Counted from the first letter of the stretch, positions 18,541-28,645 are shown. The stretch: 64,000 nt of DNA from Pseudomonadales bacterium (GCA_024234615.1 JACKNY010000001.1:1-64000); one strand, 5' to 3'. Numbers and translations: made by a program. Notes: generated by a model from the sequence alone, not told the origin.

Positions 18541-19611
18541 CTATTGTGAAACTATACTTTCGTTAGTTTTTTTTCGTTCAAGTAACATGATGAGGTCAGG
18601 GGAAACCTGGACAGCACTGACTGGCAATGCCGCTTCTAGCATGGAAAGTATGCTGTCTATATCATCTACTTTAAAGACACCACCGACTCGTAAAGATTGC
18701 AGGCTGCCATCAGCAATGATAATTTTTTGGGTAGTGTAGTTACTGATTTCCTGAATCACTTCTTCAAGAGATTTATCATCAAAAAAGAGTCTTCCTTCGC
18801 GCCATGATGCGGTACGTGCTAGTTCTTTTTCTGGTAATTCCTGTACTTTGCCAAGTTGTGTGTTGTAGGTGATCTGCTGGCCTACTTTCAATAGTTCGTG
18901 AGCGTCATTGTTTTCGAATGCAGCAGTAGGCTCAAAGGGATCGGTTACATCGGGTTCAACCAGCACAGTGCCAGATAAAACGGTTACGGTCACATCGGTA
19001 TGGCGATTACGTACATTAAACTCCGTTCCCAGGGCTGTTGCTGTCCCTGAGCCAGAACGCACGACAAAAGGCCGGTCTGGCATTTTTGCTACTTCGAAAA
19101 CGGCTTCGCCGTAGACGAGTTCGATGAACCGCTGCTGTCGTTTGTAATTGACTTTGATTTGCGAGTTTGAATTCAGGTATACGGTTGATCCGTCAGATAA
19201 CGGGATGGCTAGTCTTTGCCCTATATGAGTCAGGTGCATTTGCTCATTCGGTAAAAACAAAAGACCGGTCAAGAGGGCCAAAAATACCATGGCGGCTGCG
19301 GTGATGCGAGGTGCCGACCACCACTGTTTAATTGTAATGAGACGAGACCTTTTCAATGTTGACTGTAGCTGGGTGAGGTTATCTGAAAGGTTGATGTCTG
19401 CCTCCTTCGATAATACCCCGAGATGATTATACTCATGGCTAAGCTGACTGAGTTCTTTAAAAATCGAACGATGCCGTTCTGAAATAGACATCCAATCACG
19501 AAAATGCTTTATATCTTCGTCACTGACATATTCATCTTCCATACGAATAACCCATAACGCGGCTTCTTCGCTAATACGGTCAATTCCATTAGTGTGTTCA
19601 GATGTCTTCAT
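18541..19611 (-). CDS. FecR-family anti-sigma/sigma-regulator protein
   Basis: The 356-residue protein has a cytoplasmic N-terminal DUF4880-like domain (EEAALWVIRMEDEYVSDEDI, FRDWMSISERHRSIF), one membrane helix (ITAAAMVFLALLTGLLFLP, about 108-126) and a periplasmic FecR domain (IPLSDGSTVYLNSNSQIKV, FVVRSGSGTATALGTEFNVR). The C-terminus has an STN-like fold (SNYTTQKIIIADGSLQSLRV). It senses the loaded TonB receptor and controls the ECF sigma factor encoded 15 bases upstream on the same strand. The receptor gene is divergent. Confidence 0.92.
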   Translation of the reverse strand: MKTSEHTNGIDRISEEAALWVIRMEDEYVSDEDIKHFRDWMSISERHRSIFKELSQLSHEYNHLGVLSKEADINLSDNLTQLQSTLKRSRLITIKQWWSAPRITAAAMVFLALLTGLLFLPNEQMHLTHIGQRLAIPLSDGSTVYLNSNSQIKVNYKRQQRFIELVYGEAVFEVAKMPDRPFVVRSGSGTATALGTEFNVRNRHTDVTVTVLSGTVLVEPDVTDPFEPTAAFENNDAHELLKVGQQITYNTQLGKVQELPEKELARTASWREGRLFFDDKSLEEVIQEISNYTTQKIIIADGSLQSLRVGGVFKVDDIDSILSMLEAALPVSAVQVSPDLIMLLERKKTNESIVSQ

Positions 19612-19626
19612 GCGTTAATAAGTAAC

Positions 19627-20193
19627 CTAGTAATGTGTTATTTTCTTCCTGCGAACCTGCTCTAGCGAATGCACATTATTTTCCTTGGCATTCAGGTATT
19701 TTTTACACTCTAGAAGCGCTCGCGCCAAATGTTTTTCAACCGTTTTTACAGACAAATTCATTGATGCAGCAATTTCTTTATAGCTTAAACCGTCTATCTT
19801 ACGCAGTATAAAAGCCTCCTGGCAGCGTTCCGGTAATGCCAGGATAGCTTCGCATAACCAATTAACAATACGCTGGTTATCCAGCCTCGATTCCATTGAA
19901 TTACTTGTTCCTGCCACTTCCGCGCTTTCATCATCCCATTCAGAAATTATCTTCCTACGTACTTGCTCACCCCGAAATGTATCAATTAAGAGATTATTAG
20001 CGATAGTAAATAGTGCCGCCTTGTGGTTTTTTACCTCAGAACGCTCCATTAACCCGATCATCTTGAGGAAAACGTCTTGGGTTAATTCCTCTGCTTTTTC
20101 CCGGCTACGCAGGCGTCCTCGGATAAACCGAAATATTGAGGTTCGGTGTAACCTATATAGGGAGGATAACGTCCTGTTTTCGCTATCTATCAC
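19627..20193 (-). CDS. FecI-like ECF sigma factor
   Basis: The 188-residue protein has sigma region 2 (LYRLHRTSIFRFIRGRLRSR, AEELTQDVFLKM, KAALFTIANNLLIDTFR) and region 4 (ALPERCQEAFILRKIDGLSY, KEIAASMNLSVKTVEKHLAR). It belongs to the FecI-type ECF group that works with FecR and a TonB receptor with an N-terminal signalling domain. It would direct transcription of the divergent receptor gene. No -35/-10 pair for it was assigned in the 255-base gap. Confidence 0.92.
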   Translation of the reverse strand: MIDSENRTLSSLYRLHRTSIFRFIRGRLRSREKAEELTQDVFLKMIGLMERSEVKNHKAALFTIANNLLIDTFRGEQVRRKIISEWDDESAEVAGTSNSMESRLDNQRIVNWLCEAILALPERCQEAFILRKIDGLSYKEIAASMNLSVKTVEKHLARALLECKKYLNAKENNVHSLEQVRRKKITHY

Positions 20194-20448
20194 AATATTA
20201 AAAATTCCAAGACTCGGGGATTGATCTTGCCATACATTATAAGACGTATAGCGCCCGAAAACCCCCCATCTAAGAATCCTAATGACGAGTACTTTTTTGA
20301 GTTCCTCTTTGTATGATGAGCTGCATTCGTCAGCCGGTGTGCCAATAATTTAGCTATGAGCAATGGGGGATATTCTGGTTGAGTTCGTCGTACTCTTTAA
20401 ACAAGTTAATTTTTTAATAGTAATAATGGCTGGAACCGGGAGAAAACT

Positions 20449-23061
20449 ATGTTGGATTTAAACCGAATATATCCGGATTGTCGGGATAATAGTTTAAAGC
20501 GATGGGGAGTGACTTTTTCAAAACGTATTTGCCTGGTGGTGGCCTTGTTATTCACTGTTGGCGCAATCAATCAAGCAGTAGCAGAAGGGGCCCTCTATAA
20601 ATTGGATATCCCTGCGCAACCTTTGGGCGATGCTTTACAGCAATTGGCTGAACGTGCGGACATTCAAATTATCTATAGTCGGAGTCTTGTTGCTGACAAA
20701 GCGGCCCCCGCTTTAGCTGGCAATTTTGCGCTAGAGAGTGCCTTGTCATCGTTACTGATTGGAAGTGGGTTATCTTATTCATTTTCCAGTAAAGACTCCG
20801 TCGTCATAAAAGCGGCCCCGGTGGAGCCCGAAAGTTCATCCGGGAATAAATCTTCACGCACCCCAGATCAAAAACAAACTAAAGGTTTTGTGCTGGAAGA
20901 AGTCACAGTTACAGCGCGTAAACGTGAAGAATCATTACAGGATACGCCGTTATCCGTAACAGCTATTTCAGGAACCGAGTTGGCGCTTAGCCAAATTAAC
21001 AGTTCACAGGATTTAAGCAATATCACACCGAATCTGTCGTTTGATAGCTATGCTTCCGCATCCGGCAGTAATGCCGCCGCCAGCGTTTTTATTCGAGGTA
21101 TAGGGCAGACCGATTTTGTTCCTACCACGGCGCCAGGTGTAGGCATCTATATTGATGGTGTTTATATGGCACAATCTATTGGGGCCGCATTCGACTTTAT
21201 CGAAGTACAAAGAATTGAGGTTTTGAGGGGCCCCCAAGGTACTTTATTCGGTAAAAACACCATTGGTGGCGCGGTTGTTATACATACCAAAAAGCCAGCG
21301 AACGAATTTGGTGGACGGGTAGAGTTTGAATTAGGATCGGATAATCAAACAAATGGAACCTTCGCACTGGATATTCCTATTTCAGACCAGCTGTTGACAC
21401 AGGTTAGTGGTACTGTGCGCAATCGTGATGGTTATGTGAAAAATATCATTACCGGGCGAGATATGGGTGACGACGATAGCCGCGGAGTTCGGTTTGCCGC
21501 CCTGTTTACCCCTTCGGATAATCTGGAGTTCTTTTTTACCGCCGATCATACGCATGAACGAGAAAATGGCGCGCCCAACGTGCTGGTGGGCATCAATGAT
21601 CGCGCACCCTTTGTCGCAATAGCGAATGCCGCCTCGGCGGGTTGTCCGGTCAGTTTCCCGCCACCGCAATCGAGCCCGCTTGGCAATAGCGCATGTGCTA
21701 ATTCGCAATGGGAATTAGCACCGCATAAAGTGGCAGCTAACGCCGATTTGGTCTCTGAACTGGATGTTTACGGTACGGCATTGCATGTTGATTGGGATCT
21801 TGATCTTCTTAACATCAAATCAATTTCGTCCTACCGCAAAGTCGATAGTTCATCGCGTCGCGACGGCGATAACACACCATTGACCATCGCTCATACGGGT
21901 GATGTTTTGCAGCAGGATCAATTTAGCCAGGAGCTACAGTTTTCAGGAACTCTATTGGATGATCGTTTGAACTGGATGTTCGGGTTGTATTATTTTACGG
22001 AGGAAGCGGAAAATCCCAATATCGTAGACTTATCAATAGGTTCGATTCTGAGTGGCGGAGAAGTGGAAAGTCGTACCAAAGCGGTTTTTTCACAGGCTAC
22101 TTACAATCTGACTGAGCGACTGAGCTTAACGGCCGGTCTGCGGTACACCAAAGAAAAACAGACTTTTTTACCTGATCAATACGCATTGACCCCCTACCTA
22201 AGTCCAACAGGATTGCTACTTCCGCTGGATCAGGGAGGTTCCCGCATCCTGCCGCATGATACGGTTACTAATGAAATCTCTGAAACAACGCCAATGGCGA
22301 CCCTATCTTACTATGTCACCGATGAACTCATGACCTATGTGAGCTATTCGGAGGGCTTCAAAAACGGCGGCTTCCACCAACGGATTCCGGCGCCTTTACC
22401 GGAAGTTCCGACTTTTGGCCCCGAGTTTGCCGATGTCTGGGAGGTGGGTTTTAAATACACGAAAGACTGGCTGCGTATCAACGGTTCCATCTTCAATACC
22501 GATTACACGGATATTCAAACGGTGGTGCGCCGAGGCTTTGCGCCAGTCACTATCAATGCCGGTGATGCGCGAATTAATGGCTTTGAGCTCGAGGGCAGCA
22601 TCGTCCCGACGCCAAATTGGTACTTTATGTTCGGTGTTGGCTACCTTGATGCTAAATATATCAATATCCCCACGGAAGTATTGAATAACAACACCATCAA
22701 TAAGTCGTCTGAGCTAACCAATACCCCCGAATGGTCAACAAATTTTCGAGCTGCCTATAGCAAAGATGTGGGAGAACTCGGCAGCCTTACGTTGCGTCTC
22801 GACTGGATTTATCGATCCTCTGCATTTAAGACCACCAATAATGCGTCATATCTTGAGCAGCAATCATATAACCTGCTCAACGCCGCCATTATTTTTGAAG
22901 ATCCCAATCAGGATTGGAGAATTATGCTGGCGGGCAAGAATTTGCATGATGAGATTTACCTGATTAATGGTGCTGACTCCTTGGGCACAGCGCAGGGTGT
23001 TGCCGATGGTGCTTTCTCCCGTGGCCGCGAATGGACTTTATCCATTAGCAGAAACTTCTGA
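20449..23061 (+). CDS. TonB-dependent outer-membrane receptor with STN signalling domain
   Basis: The 870-residue receptor has a signal peptide (about 20-46, ending AVAEG), an STN domain (LDIPAQPLGDALQQLAERAD, IIYSRSLVADKAAPALAGNF, about 50-122), a TonB box region (LEEVTVTARKREES), a plug (IRGIGQTD, IDGVYMAQSIG, RIEVLRGPQGTLFGKNTIGG) and a 22-strand barrel ending in aromatic F. The STN domain shows that it signals to the FecR and sigma factor encoded divergently. The plug and barrel resemble the large receptor family common in Sphingomonads and marine gammaproteobacteria, often for non-siderophore substrates. The downstream enzyme genes suggest an organic substrate, but this is inference. Confidence 0.93.
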   Translation: MLDLNRIYPDCRDNSLKRWGVTFSKRICLVVALLFTVGAINQAVAEGALYKLDIPAQPLGDALQQLAERADIQIIYSRSLVADKAAPALAGNFALESALSSLLIGSGLSYSFSSKDSVVIKAAPVEPESSSGNKSSRTPDQKQTKGFVLEEVTVTARKREESLQDTPLSVTAISGTELALSQINSSQDLSNITPNLSFDSYASASGSNAAASVFIRGIGQTDFVPTTAPGVGIYIDGVYMAQSIGAAFDFIEVQRIEVLRGPQGTLFGKNTIGGAVVIHTKKPANEFGGRVEFELGSDNQTNGTFALDIPISDQLLTQVSGTVRNRDGYVKNIITGRDMGDDDSRGVRFAALFTPSDNLEFFFTADHTHERENGAPNVLVGINDRAPFVAIANAASAGCPVSFPPPQSSPLGNSACANSQWELAPHKVAANADLVSELDVYGTALHVDWDLDLLNIKSISSYRKVDSSSRRDGDNTPLTIAHTGDVLQQDQFSQELQFSGTLLDDRLNWMFGLYYFTEEAENPNIVDLSIGSILSGGEVESRTKAVFSQATYNLTERLSLTAGLRYTKEKQTFLPDQYALTPYLSPTGLLLPLDQGGSRILPHDTVTNEISETTPMATLSYYVTDELMTYVSYSEGFKNGGFHQRIPAPLPEVPTFGPEFADVWEVGFKYTKDWLRINGSIFNTDYTDIQTVVRRGFAPVTINAGDARINGFELEGSIVPTPNWYFMFGVGYLDAKYINIPTEVLNNNTINKSSELTNTPEWSTNFRAAYSKDVGELGSLTLRLDWIYRSSAFKTTNNASYLEQQSYNLLNAAIIFEDPNQDWRIMLAGKNLHDEIYLINGADSLGTAQGVADGAFSRGREWTLSISRNF

Positions 23062-23104
23062 AATCGTTGGCGCGGCAATTAATAGCAAGTATAGGAGAAA
23101 TGAA

Positions 23105-23452
23105 ATGACGATTAAACGCTATGGTCTTTGTTCTCGTATGAGCCAGGCAGTGGTTCATGGTGACACTATCTATCTTTCTGGTCAGGTGGCTGATGACTGG
23201 ACGGCAGGTATAAAACAACAGACTGAAGAAATCCTACACAAGATTGAAAACATTCTGCATTCATTGGGTAGCGACAAATCCAAACTGCTGTCAGCACAAA
23301 TCTGGCTGGCTGACGTCCGTGAATTTGATGAGATGAATGCTGTCTGGGAGGACTGGATAGATCCTGAAAATCCACCCGCTAGAGCCACTACGGGCCCGAC
23401 CTTAGCACATCATCATGTGCGGGTTGAGATTGCTGTTATTGGAGTGCTCTGA
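23105..23452 (+). CDS. RidA-family protein
   Basis: The 115-residue protein has the RidA/YjgF fold: MSQAVVHGDTIYLSGQVADD, then QQTEEILHKIENILHSLGSD and the C-terminal RATTGPTLAHHHVRVEIAVI. The family's substrate arginine is likely the R in ARATTGP. RidA proteins hydrolyse reactive enamines/imines or, in some members, other intermediates. The ATG at 23105 has AGGAGAAATGAA upstream. Its stop overlaps the next start (ATGA), so it is coupled to the ThDP enzyme, suggesting that it clears an intermediate of that reaction. Confidence 0.88.
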   Translation: MTIKRYGLCSRMSQAVVHGDTIYLSGQVADDWTAGIKQQTEEILHKIENILHSLGSDKSKLLSAQIWLADVREFDEMNAVWEDWIDPENPPARATTGPTLAHHHVRVEIAVIGVL

Positions 23453-25209
23453 TGAAGCCAGTACAGGGCGGTACGAAGCTAACCCAGGTCGCAACAGATG
23501 AAGATCAGGCGTTGGCAACAAACGCGGCAGTATTTTTGTCCGCACTAGAGGATAGAGGGGTTGATTACCTGTTTATCAATGCCGGAACAGACTGGGCACC
23601 TATTGTTGAAGCTTTAACTATCGCCAGGGAACAGGGCCGTGCTGTTCCTGAACTCATCGCCGTTCCGCATGAAAATACCGCGATGGCAGTTGCTCATGGC
23701 TATTATTTGGTGACAGGACGACCACAGGCCGTTGGTGTTCACAATAATGTGGGTACGGCAAATGCCCTTTGCGGCTTGATGAATGCCGCCAGAGACAATG
23801 TGCCTACATTACTGGTTGCCGGGCGCACACCCTATACAGAGTCCGGCAGTATTGCGTCCCGAGAGGTTGTTGTGCATTGGGCGCAGGAGAACTTTGATCA
23901 GGCCGGAATGGTCCGCGAACAGGTGAAATGGGATTATGAACTGAAATCAGGGCAGGATACGACGGAAGTGATCGATCGTGCATTAGATATTGCTATGTCG
24001 GCACCCCGTGGCCCGGTGTACCTGACAATGCCCAGAGAAGTTCTGGTGGAAATGCCCAGAGTCAAGAATATTGTGCAGCGCAGGCGATCTTTTGGCGCCG
24101 TGGATGCTCAGCCGGACAGTGACGCGATAAGGCAGCTCGCCGGTTGGATTTTAGCAGCCGATATGCCGATGATTATTACGTCTGTTGCCGGTCGTCAACC
24201 ACAGAATGTAGAGACACTTGCAGATTTGGCAGCAGGCTTTGCTATTCCTGTCATTCAATATTTCCCGCGTTGTCTTAATCTGCCAAGTGAACATCCGATG
24301 CATATGGGATACCAGCCAAACGATCTTTTGGCATCCTCAGATCTGGTGATAGTGATTGACTGTGAAGTTCCCTGGATTCGACGGGATATCAAGATTGGTT
24401 TAGCAACAAGAGTTGTACATTTGGGGTTCGATCCAATTTACAGCACCTATCCGCTACGTTGTTTTGAAGATGATTTGGCGATTACCGGTGCATCAAGCAG
24501 TGCTCTTTCTATGTTGCAGGAATCGCTTGATGAAATGCTCACTAAACCTTATGAAGCTGATATCGCTGCAAGAAAAAGCCGTGTCGCCACAGCCCGCGAA
24601 AAGTTGAAAGCACAAAGAGATATCGCACGGACAAATGCGAATCAAGAGATACCCATTTCGCCGGTATGGATAGCCTCGGTATTAGATAGTCTAATAGATG
24701 AAAATACCATTGTTGTGAATGAAACCGGATTGTGTCTCGAACAATTAAATCTTCGCGTTCCGGGAAGTTTGTTTATTGCGCCTTCTGTCGGCGGTCTTGG
24801 GTGGTCATTGGGTGCTGCCTTGGGCGTAAAGATGGGTGCGCCTGACAAAACGGTTATCGTATTGCTGGGCGATGGTTCCTACATGTTTGGCAATCCGACA
24901 CCCTGCCATTTTCTCTCCGCAGCACAGGATCTTCCCATTCTTATCATCGTTGCCAATAACGCCGGATGGAAGGCTGTCGATCGTGCTGTCCGGGCAGTCT
25001 ATCCAGACGGAAGAGCCGTTCAGTCTGGTGAGACAATGCCGCTTGTTGACCTAAAACCGTCCCCCGCCTTTGAAAAAATTGTCGAGGCCAGTGGGGGCTA
25101 TGGTGAGCGGGTAGAGGCTCCCTCGGAGTTGTTGGAGGCTCTGGAAAGGGCTCTGCATGCGGTTCGAGTTGAAAAACGACAAGCACTTTTAAACGTTATC
25201 AGCCAATAA
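23452..25209 (+). CDS. Thiamine-diphosphate-dependent enzyme (acetolactate synthase/benzaldehyde lyase superfamily)
   Basis: The 585-residue protein has the three domains of the POX/ALS superfamily. The N-terminal Pyr domain has the activating Glu in VPHENTAMAVAHGYYL (about residue 77). The middle domain spans about 220-350. The C-terminal PP domain has the ThDP/Mg motif from GDGSYMFGN to the terminal ANN about 25 residues on. It would decarboxylate a 2-keto acid or make/break a C-C bond. It is coupled to RidA and followed by an MFS carrier. The exact substrate cannot be read; it is unlikely to be biosynthetic IlvB because no small subunit is present and the context is an uptake cluster. Confidence 0.88.
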   Translation: MKPVQGGTKLTQVATDEDQALATNAAVFLSALEDRGVDYLFINAGTDWAPIVEALTIAREQGRAVPELIAVPHENTAMAVAHGYYLVTGRPQAVGVHNNVGTANALCGLMNAARDNVPTLLVAGRTPYTESGSIASREVVVHWAQENFDQAGMVREQVKWDYELKSGQDTTEVIDRALDIAMSAPRGPVYLTMPREVLVEMPRVKNIVQRRRSFGAVDAQPDSDAIRQLAGWILAADMPMIITSVAGRQPQNVETLADLAAGFAIPVIQYFPRCLNLPSEHPMHMGYQPNDLLASSDLVIVIDCEVPWIRRDIKIGLATRVVHLGFDPIYSTYPLRCFEDDLAITGASSSALSMLQESLDEMLTKPYEADIAARKSRVATAREKLKAQRDIARTNANQEIPISPVWIASVLDSLIDENTIVVNETGLCLEQLNLRVPGSLFIAPSVGGLGWSLGAALGVKMGAPDKTVIVLLGDGSYMFGNPTPCHFLSAAQDLPILIIVANNAGWKAVDRAVRAVYPDGRAVQSGETMPLVDLKPSPAFEKIVEASGGYGERVEAPSELLEALERALHAVRVEKRQALLNVISQ

Positions 25210-25422
25210 GCATATCAGCGTAAATTGGGCTGTACTTTGTTTCACGTGGCTTAACTCTGGGCCTGTAGCAACACTAGGCTAACGTCAAATAATGTTTTCT
25301 CAAATCAAAAATCAACTTGATTCAGAATAAGAGCTAGCACAATTAAGTACGTAGCTTAATGGTCACTTGCGAGTGTCGTGAGAGCTATTTGATCTCCAGC
25401 AGCGCGGACTAATAGGAATTCC

Positions 25423-26790
25423 ATGAGCGTGATTAGTACCGAAAAAACAAGTGAACTTGACTCAAAAAGTGATGGCTGGGTTTATCCCTGGTATGTCGTT
25501 TTCATCTGTATGCTGGTCTATATTCTTTCTTATGTTGACCGTCAAATCCTGGCCCTGCTCATTGATCCAATACGTGCAGACCTCGCATTGACAGATACAC
25601 AATTCAGTTTAATTCTTGGCTTTGCGTTCTCTCTCTTTTACGCGACCATGGGAATTCCGATCGCCATTCTTTCTGACCGCCGATCACGTCCTTTGATTAT
25701 TTCCGTGGGCATTTTTGTCTGGAGTCTGGCAACGGCTGGTTGTGGTTTTGCGCGCAGCTTCTTACATTTATTTTTAATGCGTATGGGGGTGGGTATTGGC
25801 GAAGCCTCGTTATCGCCTGCCGCCTATTCGATGATTGCGGATCTTTTTCCCAAAGAGAAACTTGGTCGGGCATTAAGCGTCTACGCCATGGGATCTTTTA
25901 TTGGCGGGGGTTTGGCGCTAACAATTGGTGGTATTGTTATTACGGCTATAAGCGGTTGGGCCGATATCCAAATACCGTTGTTCGGGACTATTCAGGAATT
26001 TCGTCCTTGGCAACTTACTTTTATTGTAATCGGCGCGCCTGGAGTATTGGTAGCGTTAATATTCTTCCTGACGGTGAAAGACCCCAGAAGAAAAAATATT
26101 AATAAGAATGAAAGCCTGAGCGCTCGAGAGCAGAAGGATAACATTATTAAACCAAAGGATGTTTTGGCGTACATCAAACGCAATAAGAGAACCGTAGCAT
26201 CACATTTCGTGGGCTTTTCGTTTGCAGCCCTAACGCTATTTGGCCTTATGTCATGGTCACCCGCCTTTTATATGCGAAAATTCGGTCTGTCGGCGGAAAT
26301 GGCAGGCTTGTATCTGGGCATAATCATGCTGATATTCAATACATTGGGGACATTTTCCAGCGGCTGGCTCGCGGATTATTTTCAAAGACGAGGCCATCCA
26401 GATGCGGCGATGCGAGCTGGCATGTGGGGCGGGGTTGGCCTTTTCCTTCCGGTATTACTATTTCCGATAGTTAGTGATCTATATCTTTCATTAGTTTTTA
26501 TGGCGTTAGCATCCTTTTTTGCCTCATTCCCTATTGCCCCGTCAGCGACGGCATTGCAAGTAATGGTGCCGAATCGGATGCGTGCACAGTTTTCGGCATT
26601 GTTTCTATTTACTTCCAATATCTTTGGACTAGGCCTGGGAACGACGGTAATTGCCTTAATTACCGATAACGTCTTTGCGGATGAGCGGGCGGTGGGTTAT
26701 TCGATAGCCATAGTTTGTTCACTAGCCGCGTTGGTTCAGATAGTTGTTTTGGGTCGCGGGCTGAAATATTTTCGAGCTAGCGTGTCCTGA
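25423..26790 (+). CDS. MFS transporter, spinster-like
   Basis: The 455-residue carrier has twelve predicted membrane segments with the spinster-type first half: ILSYVDRQILALLIDPIRAD, then AFSLFYATMGIPIAILSDRR and RMGVGIGEASLSPAAYSMI. The loop-2/3 motif A appears as ILSDRRSRP and a second as GWLADYFQRRG. It follows the ThDP gene by 213 bases and ends before a strong terminator. It probably moves the substrate or product of the RidA/ThDP pathway over the inner membrane, after TonB-dependent uptake. Confidence 0.88.
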   Translation: MSVISTEKTSELDSKSDGWVYPWYVVFICMLVYILSYVDRQILALLIDPIRADLALTDTQFSLILGFAFSLFYATMGIPIAILSDRRSRPLIISVGIFVWSLATAGCGFARSFLHLFLMRMGVGIGEASLSPAAYSMIADLFPKEKLGRALSVYAMGSFIGGGLALTIGGIVITAISGWADIQIPLFGTIQEFRPWQLTFIVIGAPGVLVALIFFLTVKDPRRKNINKNESLSAREQKDNIIKPKDVLAYIKRNKRTVASHFVGFSFAALTLFGLMSWSPAFYMRKFGLSAEMAGLYLGIIMLIFNTLGTFSSGWLADYFQRRGHPDAAMRAGMWGGVGLFLPVLLFPIVSDLYLSLVFMALASFFASFPIAPSATALQVMVPNRMRAQFSALFLFTSNIFGLGLGTTVIALITDNVFADERAVGYSIAIVCSLAALVQIVVLGRGLKYFRASVS

Positions 26791-26830
26791 TCGAACTATT
26801 TTGGGTAACAGAAGTGGCGTCATTCAGAAA

Positions 26831-26867
26831 TAAAACACCTTTAACCCGAAATGTTAAAGGTGTTTTA
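26831..26867. terminator. Bidirectional intrinsic terminator
   Basis: The perfect stem TAAAACACCTTTAAC / GTTAAAGGTGTTTTA (26831-26845 and 26853-26867) has a seven-base loop and U-runs in both directions. It separates the convergent MFS and sodB genes and would stop transcription from both. Confidence 0.93.
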
Positions 26868-26881
26868 TTATTTTATAGGGC

Positions 26882-27466
26882 TTACTTGGCTAAATTATCG
26901 GCCACAAAAGCCCAGTTTACGAGCGCCCAAAAGGCATCCATGTAGCTCGGTCGCGCGTTACGATAATCGATGTAATAAGCGTGTTCCCAGACATCTACGG
27001 TCAATAGTGGTGTTTGCCCTTCAGTCAACGGGCATCCTGCATTACTGGTATTGATGATACTGAGAGTGCCGTCTTTATTTTTTACCAGCCAAGTCCAACC
27101 GGAACCGAAATTGTTAATAGCACTGTCGGTAAAGGCTTTTTTGAATTCCGCAAAGGAGCCGAAGGCGCTATCTATGGCGTCCGCTAGTTTGCCGCTCGGT
27201 TCACCGCCTCCCTCGGGGCTTAGGCAGTGCCAGTAAAAGGTATGATTCCACACCTGGGCGGCATTGTTGAAAATACCACCAGGGTTGGCATGGGTGATAA
27301 TCTCTTCCAGGCTCATATTTTCATATTCAGTTCCCACAACCAAGGTATTCAGCTTGGCCACGTAGGTTTTGTGGTGTTTACCGTAATGGTACTCCAATGT
27401 CTCTGAAGAAATATGGGGTTGTAAGGCATTTTGCGCATAGGGCAATGGGGGTAATTCAAAGTTCAT
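26882..27466 (-). CDS. sodB: Iron superoxide dismutase
   Basis: The 194-residue protein is a standard Fe-SOD. Metal ligands are H27 (YHYGKHH), H75 (QVWNHTFYW), and the D and H of LTVDVWEHAYYIDY near residues 158-162. Q71 upstream of the WNH motif, together with AAQVWNHTFYW, is the iron-type signature. It converts superoxide into peroxide and oxygen in the cytoplasm. It is a single gene between the bidirectional terminator and the nirK operon. A Fur or NsrR link was not seen. Confidence 0.97.
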   Translation of the reverse strand: MNFELPPLPYAQNALQPHISSETLEYHYGKHHKTYVAKLNTLVVGTEYENMSLEEIITHANPGGIFNNAAQVWNHTFYWHCLSPEGGGEPSGKLADAIDSAFGSFAEFKKAFTDSAINNFGSGWTWLVKNKDGTLSIINTSNAGCPLTEGQTPLLTVDVWEHAYYIDYRNARPSYMDAFWALVNWAFVADNLAK

Positions 27467-27634
27467 AATAAATCCTTTAGTACGACGTGATCATTTTTTC
27501 ATTCAGCTAAGAAACATTCTCAGTTATACAGCTGATAAAAAATTACACCACGTTTCTATTGAAACATGCAAATATTGTGTATTGGTAGTAATTCAGTGTG
27601 CATAATGCTTAAGAGGTTCCCTAAATCAAAAGGT

Positions 27635-28645
27635 TTATTTAAAGCTCAATTGCCAGCCAAGCATTAATGAGTCTTCGTAGGCCATCTGTAAACCGTCTAG
27701 GTCTTGATTCAATTCGGTATTAAATTCTAATGCCAACCTGTTGCCGGCGGGTAGCGTCAAATTAAAACCGACACTCCCAATTACTATTTTCCCGCCTTGT
27801 AAATTCGCATCGGACAATGGGCTCATCATGGGGTTTAATCGCTTATCTTTGCCGTTAATTTCACCCCAGTCCTCATAGGTGAAGCGAAGCGAAGCGGAGA
27901 GATTTCTCATTAATGGTTTCTGGACCCAGCTTTGCACTTTATAACGGTTTCCCAAGCGATAGTCGCGCGTATTTTCATCCAGACGAATGACCGCTGAAGC
28001 TTGAACGCCCCAGGAAAAGCTCTCTTGTTGGGCTGCATAAGTGATGCCGGGTAATAAATCATAGGTACCGGATCCTAATTGCATGGCGTAGGGTAGCAGC
28101 GCTCCTTGTGAGTTTTTCTCATCAATCGACCCTGTCGGCAGGCTCAGCAGCAGGTTGAGGTGAATTTTTTGCCTGGAATCAGAATAAATATTGTGTAATG
28201 CACCTATCCTTATATCCCCAATCCCAGAACTTTCCATCGACGACTTCATCAACATCGGGCTAAGTGAGCTACCCATATTCATGAGCATATCCATATCATT
28301 TTCCAAATAAGGAAGCATGGCCATCAGCGTTGTGGTGTCATCGGGTGCATACATCAACCCGAGCATATGCATCTTCATCGTCATTTTCGTTGGCGCCATT
28401 TTATAGGTGCTATTCTTTAATAATGATCTCGGGTTGATTTCATCTTTTCCGTCCAAGAGCTCATTCATGTCCATTTCCATGTAGCGGTAAGAGAGCATCA
28501 ACTCGCCGGTTTTATGGGTATGATCGCCCATCACCGAAATCGGTGCGTGAGCGTCCGGCCGCGAACTAATCCAGTCGTGAGCGAAGGTGTGACCACAGAG
28601 AGCTGAAGTAAAAACCAACCCCATAATTTTACTTAAAGTAGGCAT
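27635..28645 (-). CDS. Met-rich outer-membrane protein, last gene of the nirK operon
   Basis: The 336-residue protein has a signal peptide (to AHDW near residue 24), a Met/His-rich N-terminal part (MEMDMNE, MTMKMHMLG, LENDMDMLMNMGSS) and a beta-barrel-like second half with alternating hydrophobic strands ending in a LGWQLSFK end. Met clusters suggest copper handling, which fits the copper enzymes upstream. The ATG at 28645 has AGGAAA before it; the frame is open up to 28669. Relatives are annotated only as 'transporter'. The gap to the multicopper oxidase gene is 59 bases. Confidence 0.75.
   Translation of the reverse strand: MPTLSKIMGLVFTSALCGHTFAHDWISSRPDAHAPISVMGDHTHKTGELMLSYRYMEMDMNELLDGKDEINPRSLLKNSTYKMAPTKMTMKMHMLGLMYAPDDTTTLMAMLPYLENDMDMLMNMGSSLSPMLMKSSMESSGIGDIRIGALHNIYSDSRQKIHLNLLLSLPTGSIDEKNSQGALLPYAMQLGSGTYDLLPGITYAAQQESFSWGVQASAVIRLDENTRDYRLGNRYKVQSWVQKPLMRNLSASLRFTYEDWGEINGKDKRLNPMMSPLSDANLQGGKIVIGSVGFNLTLPAGNRLALEFNTELNQDLDGLQMAYEDSLMLGWQLSFK

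Noticed and set aside
23452..25209. ThDP enzyme considered as acetolactate synthase IlvB
   Set aside because: No small subunit gene is present and the neighbours form an uptake/catabolic cluster.
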